This document shows positions 60,201 to 64,000 of a stretch of 64,000 nucleotides of DNA, in pieces. Position 1 is the first letter of the stretch; every line of letters begins with the position of its first letter. Where the stretch lies: contig NZ_QWEO01000011.1 in assembly GCF_009936035.1 (NCBI RefSeq), positions 1 through 64,000 on the forward strand, in the 5' to 3' direction. A program made the position numbers and the translations under genes. This stretch comes from Neglectibacter sp. X58. GTDB lineage: Bacteria > Bacillota > Clostridia > Oscillospirales > Acutalibacteraceae. The notes under the pieces are model-generated. The model saw only the letters and a list, made by a program, of their open reading frames with translations, ran no database searches and was not told the origin of the DNA.

Positions 60201-60905
60201 TCAAATGTTCTTCATATACTGCAGAACAACGCCGGAGAACTCCTTGCTCCGCAGCCGTGATACGGGAATCTCTTTGCCATTATCCATACAGGCCGTCCCG
60301 TTTTTATAGCCTTTTAAATGTTTCAGATTGATCAGATAGCTCCTGTGGCACCGGTAAAAACGGTTATCCAGCTTTGTTTCCAGATTTTCAATCCGTTCAT
60401 AATAATCAACAACCTCGCCGGAATCCAGGTTCAGATATATTTTCCGGTCTATGATCTCACAGAAGACAATCTCATCCTTTGGGATGATGCGCCCCTCATA
60501 TCCCTTTTGCACCAGCAGGCTGTCTTCGCTGGCGTTCTGCATGGAAGCGTAGAGGCGGTCCATTGTCTTTTCAAACTGTTTTTTATCCACCGGCTTGACC
60601 AGATAATCGTAGGCCTGCACCTCAAAAGACTGGAATACCATCTCTTTCAGTACCGTAATAAAGACTAAAAAGCCCCGGAACTGATCCGCCCTGAGTCTCC
60701 TTGCTGTCTCCATGCCGTCCATATCCTTCATCTGGATATCCAGAAACAGGATGTCGATCTGCCCATTGTAGCTTAACAGCTCTTCGCCGCTGGAAAACAT
60801 ACGGAGGCTGATCTCCCGGTTCTTTTTACGAAAGAAATCAGAAACAAAAGACCTTATATGCTCAGACATATGTTTTTCATCATCACAGATTGCAATACGG
60901 ATCAA
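60201..60905 (-). CDS. LytTR-family response regulator (AgrA/VirR type)
   Basis: 234 residues, GAGGAGG upstream. Receiver with AICDDEKHMSE, phospho-Asp in ILFLDIQMKDMDGME, and the Lys in DYLVKPVDKKQF. LytTR DNA-binding domain from about 130 (EDSLLVQKGYEGRIIPKDEIVFCEI, FYRCHRSYLINLKHL). Its promoter carries paired direct repeats of the LytTR type at 61068-61101, so autoactivation is likely. Confidence 0.95.
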   Translation of the reverse strand: MIRIAICDDEKHMSEHIRSFVSDFFRKKNREISLRMFSSGEELLSYNGQIDILFLDIQMKDMDGMETARRLRADQFRGFLVFITVLKEMVFQSFEVQAYDYLVKPVDKKQFEKTMDRLYASMQNASEDSLLVQKGYEGRIIPKDEIVFCEIIDRKIYLNLDSGEVVDYYERIENLETKLDNRFYRCHRSYLINLKHLKGYKNGTACMDNGKEIPVSRLRSKEFSGVVLQYMKNI

Positions 60906-60988
60906 TGCACCACCTCCTCGTCATGATCAGCATTCGCCGTTCGTCAATCATGCAAGCATGTTGACTCACTTGCGCTCATGATATCGCC

Positions 60989-61015
60989 AGCGGCAAAAGA
61001 TATACTTTTGCCGCT
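60989..61015. other. Perfect 11-bp hairpin in the 5' leader of the LytTR operon
   Basis: AGCGGCAAAAG and CTTTTGCCGCT with a 5-nt loop, between the promoter and the regulator gene. No T-run on the minus strand; it could control translation or mRNA stability. Confidence 0.6.
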
Positions 61016-61033
61016 GCCATAGACAGACTTTTT

Positions 61034-61062
61034 ATTATAGCCTGTCGGAAATGCCAAAACAA
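61034..61062 (-). promoter_or_regulatory. Promoter of the LytTR/AgrC-like operon
   Basis: Minus strand TTGTTT (61057-61062), 17 bp, TATAAT (61034-61039). A long leader of about 120 nt precedes the regulator start. Confidence 0.75.
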
Positions 61063-61067
61063 TTTGA

Positions 61068-61101
61068 TTGCTGTGAAATGTTTATCTGTTGCTGTGAAAT
61101 G
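61068..61101 (-). promoter_or_regulatory. LytTR-type direct repeats (AgrA/ComE-like boxes)
   Basis: TTGCTGTGAAATG at 61068-61080 and again at 61089-61101, 21 bp apart. Read on the minus strand each holds CATTTCAC, close to the ComE/AgrA box, separated by the usual 12-13 bp. They end 6 bp from the -35, the position used by AgrA to activate. Confidence 0.75.
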
Positions 61102-61134
61102 CTGAATAAAAACCGATCAATCCCTCCATCGGAA

Positions 61135-63507
61135 TCACTCCATCGCCCGCATCTGCTCTACCAGGGATTGCTTTTTCTGCCTGCGAACCATCCAGACAGA
61201 CAGGATCGCCTCCATGCCAAACAACACAAGGAGGAACAGCCCCATTTGCAGGAATGGGAACTGATATGGGACAACTGTACCGGCAAAGGATTTTTTACTT
61301 ACTTCCGCACAGACTGCTACGGAAAGCGGCAGCCCCAGAATCAGGACTGTAAGCTCCGCAAAAAATGCATAGCACATCCCCTCAATGATATTCATCCGGC
61401 ATAGCTGCTTCCCGGTCAGGCCAATGGAACGCAGAATACTGTTCTCCTTTTTTCTGGACATCTGGTTGGAAAGTGTCGTATTGATCAGATTGACGACACC
61501 AAACAGGAAGACCAGCCAGGAAAGAGCCTGCAGGCTGCCAAAAATAATGCTGCTCTGCATTTTCTCATATTCGATGTGCGCATCTATGGTATCCAGTCCA
61601 AGATTGCTGCGGCCCGATACCAGCTCCTGCAAGCTGCTTTCCACAGACGCTGCTTTTTGGGGATCATTCACAATGCTCCAGGAGTAGTCAAAGCTTTCGA
61701 TTTCAGGATGTATCTCATGAAATAACTCCTCCGGTGCGAACAAGGCTGCGGAATCCATGGCAAGCGCGCCATGTCCGTTTGTCGTCTTCGATGCATCGAA
61801 CAGTCCGGATATGGTAACTTTCACAGTTTCCTGACCCAGAATCAACTCAATAGTGGCCCCAACATCCATATCAGTATGGCGCTTCTGATAAGCCGTACTC
61901 AGCAGGATGCTGTGGGTATCTGCCGGCATGGTGCCGGATACCAGCGCGGCTTCTATATCCATGTGGTTTGAGTCCGTCAGCATGTCGCACATACCGGCTT
62001 CGGCACTTTCGGAAGCCCTGAATTTTGCGTGCAGAGACCGGCGGGTGGCCAGCACATCCGTCACCCCGTCCACAGAAAGGATCTCCTGCCTTAAGTTTTC
62101 ATCCAGCGGATTGCCTGCAGCCATAATCTCTTCCTCCGGCTGCTCTGAGGACAGATAGATCTTATAATCCCCGTCCGGGAAAAACAGCCTTGCAGCCTGC
62201 TCCGGTGACCGGGTCAGAACCATGGAAGACACCACCAGAAGAAGGATCCCGCCCAGGCTTAGGGACACTGCAATACTCACTGACTTTTTGCGGTCACGCC
62301 CAAAATTTGCAAATCCCATGGATACGGGACTAAGTTTCCGGTGTTTCTTTCTGTTGTGTACCTTTTCCTGACCTGTGAAAAAACGCATTGCCTCCAACGG
62401 TGAAATATTGGCAGCTATTTTGACCGGTCTGTGAACTGATATTGATACCATGACCCAGCAGACCACCACGGTCAGAAGCACAGCTATTCCATAATACCCT
62501 CCATGGAAGCCTTTTGGGAACAGGAGCAGGCCGCCGCCCACGCCCAGCAGGATGCCGATCAGGATCCCAATGCCGCCCAGCCGACCGCTCTCCTTTTTCA
62601 CGATGCGCCGGATCTGTCTGGGTGTTGCGCCGATGGTACGGAGTTGTCCATAGCTTTGTATTTTGTCGTTCACAGAGATACGGAAAATACTCTGGATGAC
62701 TACATAGCCGCCGGCAAGCACAAGGGCTGCTATACCGAAAACAGTCACAAAGTCAATAGACTTTGAGTTAGAAGCAAAATAATTGCTGTTCATCCCTACA
62801 TGCGCAGAACCAAACTGTGCGGCAATCTCCCGGCAGTGGGCAGCCATGGTTTCCTGGCTAAACTGCCTGTCATTTTTGAAATGCACATAGGCACGGTATC
62901 CTGCAGGGTCAAATCCGGCCCACTGCGTCAAGGCCGCTTTGGAAACGGCAATGGCACATAGATTCGCTTCCTTTTCCCCAACATTAGACAGGATTCCGGT
63001 CACGGTATAGTCGCCATGAAAGCTCTCGGTATCCAACCGAACCGTCTCACCGATTTTGGCATTGGAACCGTAAGCGGAGAGAAAATATTCACTGACAGCG
63101 ACTTCATTCGCCTGTGTCGGGAGTTCTCCTTTTATAAGCTCCATCTGGCTACGGGCAATATACATCATGTCACTGTCGCAGTACACATAGGAGGCGTTGT
63201 ATCCCTGCATGGAATGCTCCTGCCCCAGCAGATAGTATTCGCCCACGCGGGCAAACTCCGGCAGGTCTTTCAGCACTGCCACATGGTCCGCCTCCACGCC
63301 GGTAAAGACCGCCTCATAGGTGTCGGCCACCTGATTACGCTGGATCTGTGCAATGGAAACGGATATAACCGCTGCAAAGCATATCAGAAACGCTGCCAGG
63401 GCGACGGCGACCACCACCATCAGGTTCCGGCGTTTCTCGCTGGCAAGGCTCCGCTTCGCCAGTTTCTTCACAATGGCGCCGGTGTCATTTTCAAAAGGCC
63501 ATGTCAT
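61135..63507 (-). CDS. FtsX-type ABC permease
   Basis: 790 residues from the ATG at 63507 (GGAGG upstream, just after the preceding permease stop; a GTG nine bases earlier is possible). N-terminal helix (about 31-55), outside domain, first FtsX core (about 250-365), middle helix (about 415), second outside domain and C-terminal FtsX core (SRKKENSILRSIGLTGKQLCRMNII). Distinct from the permease at 42669. The ATPase is probably encoded beyond the window. Confidence 0.92.
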   Translation of the reverse strand: MTWPFENDTGAIVKKLAKRSLASEKRRNLMVVVAVALAAFLICFAAVISVSIAQIQRNQVADTYEAVFTGVEADHVAVLKDLPEFARVGEYYLLGQEHSMQGYNASYVYCDSDMMYIARSQMELIKGELPTQANEVAVSEYFLSAYGSNAKIGETVRLDTESFHGDYTVTGILSNVGEKEANLCAIAVSKAALTQWAGFDPAGYRAYVHFKNDRQFSQETMAAHCREIAAQFGSAHVGMNSNYFASNSKSIDFVTVFGIAALVLAGGYVVIQSIFRISVNDKIQSYGQLRTIGATPRQIRRIVKKESGRLGGIGILIGILLGVGGGLLLFPKGFHGGYYGIAVLLTVVVCWVMVSISVHRPVKIAANISPLEAMRFFTGQEKVHNRKKHRKLSPVSMGFANFGRDRKKSVSIAVSLSLGGILLLVVSSMVLTRSPEQAARLFFPDGDYKIYLSSEQPEEEIMAAGNPLDENLRQEILSVDGVTDVLATRRSLHAKFRASESAEAGMCDMLTDSNHMDIEAALVSGTMPADTHSILLSTAYQKRHTDMDVGATIELILGQETVKVTISGLFDASKTTNGHGALAMDSAALFAPEELFHEIHPEIESFDYSWSIVNDPQKAASVESSLQELVSGRSNLGLDTIDAHIEYEKMQSSIIFGSLQALSWLVFLFGVVNLINTTLSNQMSRKKENSILRSIGLTGKQLCRMNIIEGMCYAFFAELTVLILGLPLSVAVCAEVSKKSFAGTVVPYQFPFLQMGLFLLVLFGMEAILSVWMVRRQKKQSLVEQMRAME

Positions 63508-63519
63508 GTCCTCCACCTC

Positions 63520-64000
63520 CTATTCCGTCACACGGAGCTGCTCCACCACACTATCTTTTCTACAATACAGGCCAGCCCATTTTGTAAGTGCTAATTGAAG
63601 CATAAAAACCAATAAAACATATAAGAGAACCGGTACAGCAGGGAAAGTGTAATTTACAAAGCTAAATCCGGGCACGTTCCCCACAGCAGAGCAAATTGCT
63701 TTTCCAATTCCCAGACCGCAGATAAGGGAGGCGGCAAAACTGCCAAGTGTTTGAAATGCATTTTCAAAGCCTATCATATGATACAGCTGTCTGCTGCCTA
63801 AACCAACTGCCCGGAACAATCCCATTTCCTTCCTTCTGGAAATGATATTTGTCATACTGGTATTGACCAGGTTGATGATACTGAACATAACAATAACCGC
63901 TAAGAGTGCATATGCCGCAATGGAAATTGTGCTGAAAACACTTTTATATTGCATTGTCATATCTTTTAATGTCTTCAGGCGCAAAGTATCGCTTGCCAAA
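63520..64000 (-). CDS. FtsX-type ABC permease, C-terminal part (runs off the window)
   Basis: 159 codons ending four bases before the GTG of the next gene. A three-helix FtsX core with ISRRKEMGLFRAVGLGSRQLYHMI, as in the C-terminal third of such permeases. The frame is open to the window edge, so the N-terminal part lies outside. Two consecutive permease genes suggest that one ATPase serves both. Confidence 0.85.
   Translation of the reverse strand, partial: LASDTLRLKTLKDMTMQYKSVFSTISIAAYALLAVIVMFSIINLVNTSMTNIISRRKEMGLFRAVGLGSRQLYHMIGFENAFQTLGSFAASLICGLGIGKAICSAVGNVPGFSFVNYTFPAVPVLLYVLLVFMLQLALTKWAGLYCRKDSVVEQLRVTE

Noticed and set aside
60906-61020. Possible pheromone precursor peptides (MAAAKVYLLPLAIS and MSASESTCLHD frames) in the leader of the LytTR operon
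   Set aside because: Both lack RBS and the layout of AgrD (amphipathic leader, Cys-containing core, acidic tail). The hairpin explains part of the first frame.

Overview
The window looks like chromosome of a gut Clostridia species, most likely Lachnospiraceae or a close relative. The reasons are the Tn1549/CTn-type conjugative-element debris (PrgI, CHAP hydrolase, YolD and IreB-like genes), strong AGGAGG ribosome binding sites, many OmpR-type two-component systems paired with peptide-type ABC transporters, a class B sortase, and DUF6033-like and AgrC/LytTR genes. No rRNA, tRNA or CRISPR array was seen. Nothing here fixes the species.

Layout. 1-2.8 kb: a minus-strand regulatory module (small HTH protein, response regulator, histidine kinase, then an FtsX-type permease leaving the window), with 11-bp direct repeats as likely operators. 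2.85-7.2 kb and 14.6-16.2 kb: wreckage of integrative conjugative elements (truncated PrgI, two partial CHAP hydrolases, a possible VirB6-like tail, an integrase without its N-terminal domain, a DNA polymerase IV tail, YolD, and an IreB-like gene with a stop codon). A RelE/Phd-type toxin-antitoxin pair sits in this debris. 7.2-14.6 kb: cargo between the two CHAP copies, namely a lantibiotic-resistance-like transporter (LanF/E/G type), its two-component system, two acetyltransferases and small membrane or lipoproteins.

16.2-26.3 kb: a type I restriction-modification operon on the minus strand (XRE regulator, HsdM, HsdS, a coiled-coil protein, a tyrosine recombinase, a second split HsdS, two zinc-ribbon proteins, HsdR). 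Four copies of a short sequence in alternating orientation bound two target-recognition cassettes. This is a shuffling, phase-variable specificity locus: one hsdS reads full length, while the second is off because its C-terminal half is inverted. 27.2-29.5 kb: an apparently complete IS66-family element with terminal repeats and 9-bp target duplications.

29.5-32.6 kb: a WYL regulator and a zinc-ribbon protein sharing an operator, then an ECF-like sigma factor with a DUF2461 protein. 32.6-37.85 kb: a second HTH/RR/HK plus ABC transporter module, bracketed by near-identical hairpins. 37.85-42.3 kb: a sortase B/recombinase pair, an AbiE-like toxin-antitoxin pair and an XRE regulator. 42.67-50.6 kb: one large minus-strand operon with two ABC systems around a two-component system.

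50.6-57.7 kb: a run of unrelated single accessory genes on one strand (GrpB, several GNATs, two CPBP proteases, a phosphotransferase, an adenosine-deaminase-like enzyme). Five of them are preceded by related leader motifs, which suggests a cassette-like array. 57.8-61.1 kb: a DUF6033-like gene and an AgrC/AgrA-like system with a clear LytTR promoter. 61.1-64 kb: two FtsX-type permeases. The overall theme is sensing of and resistance to antimicrobial peptides, plus defence and mobile DNA.
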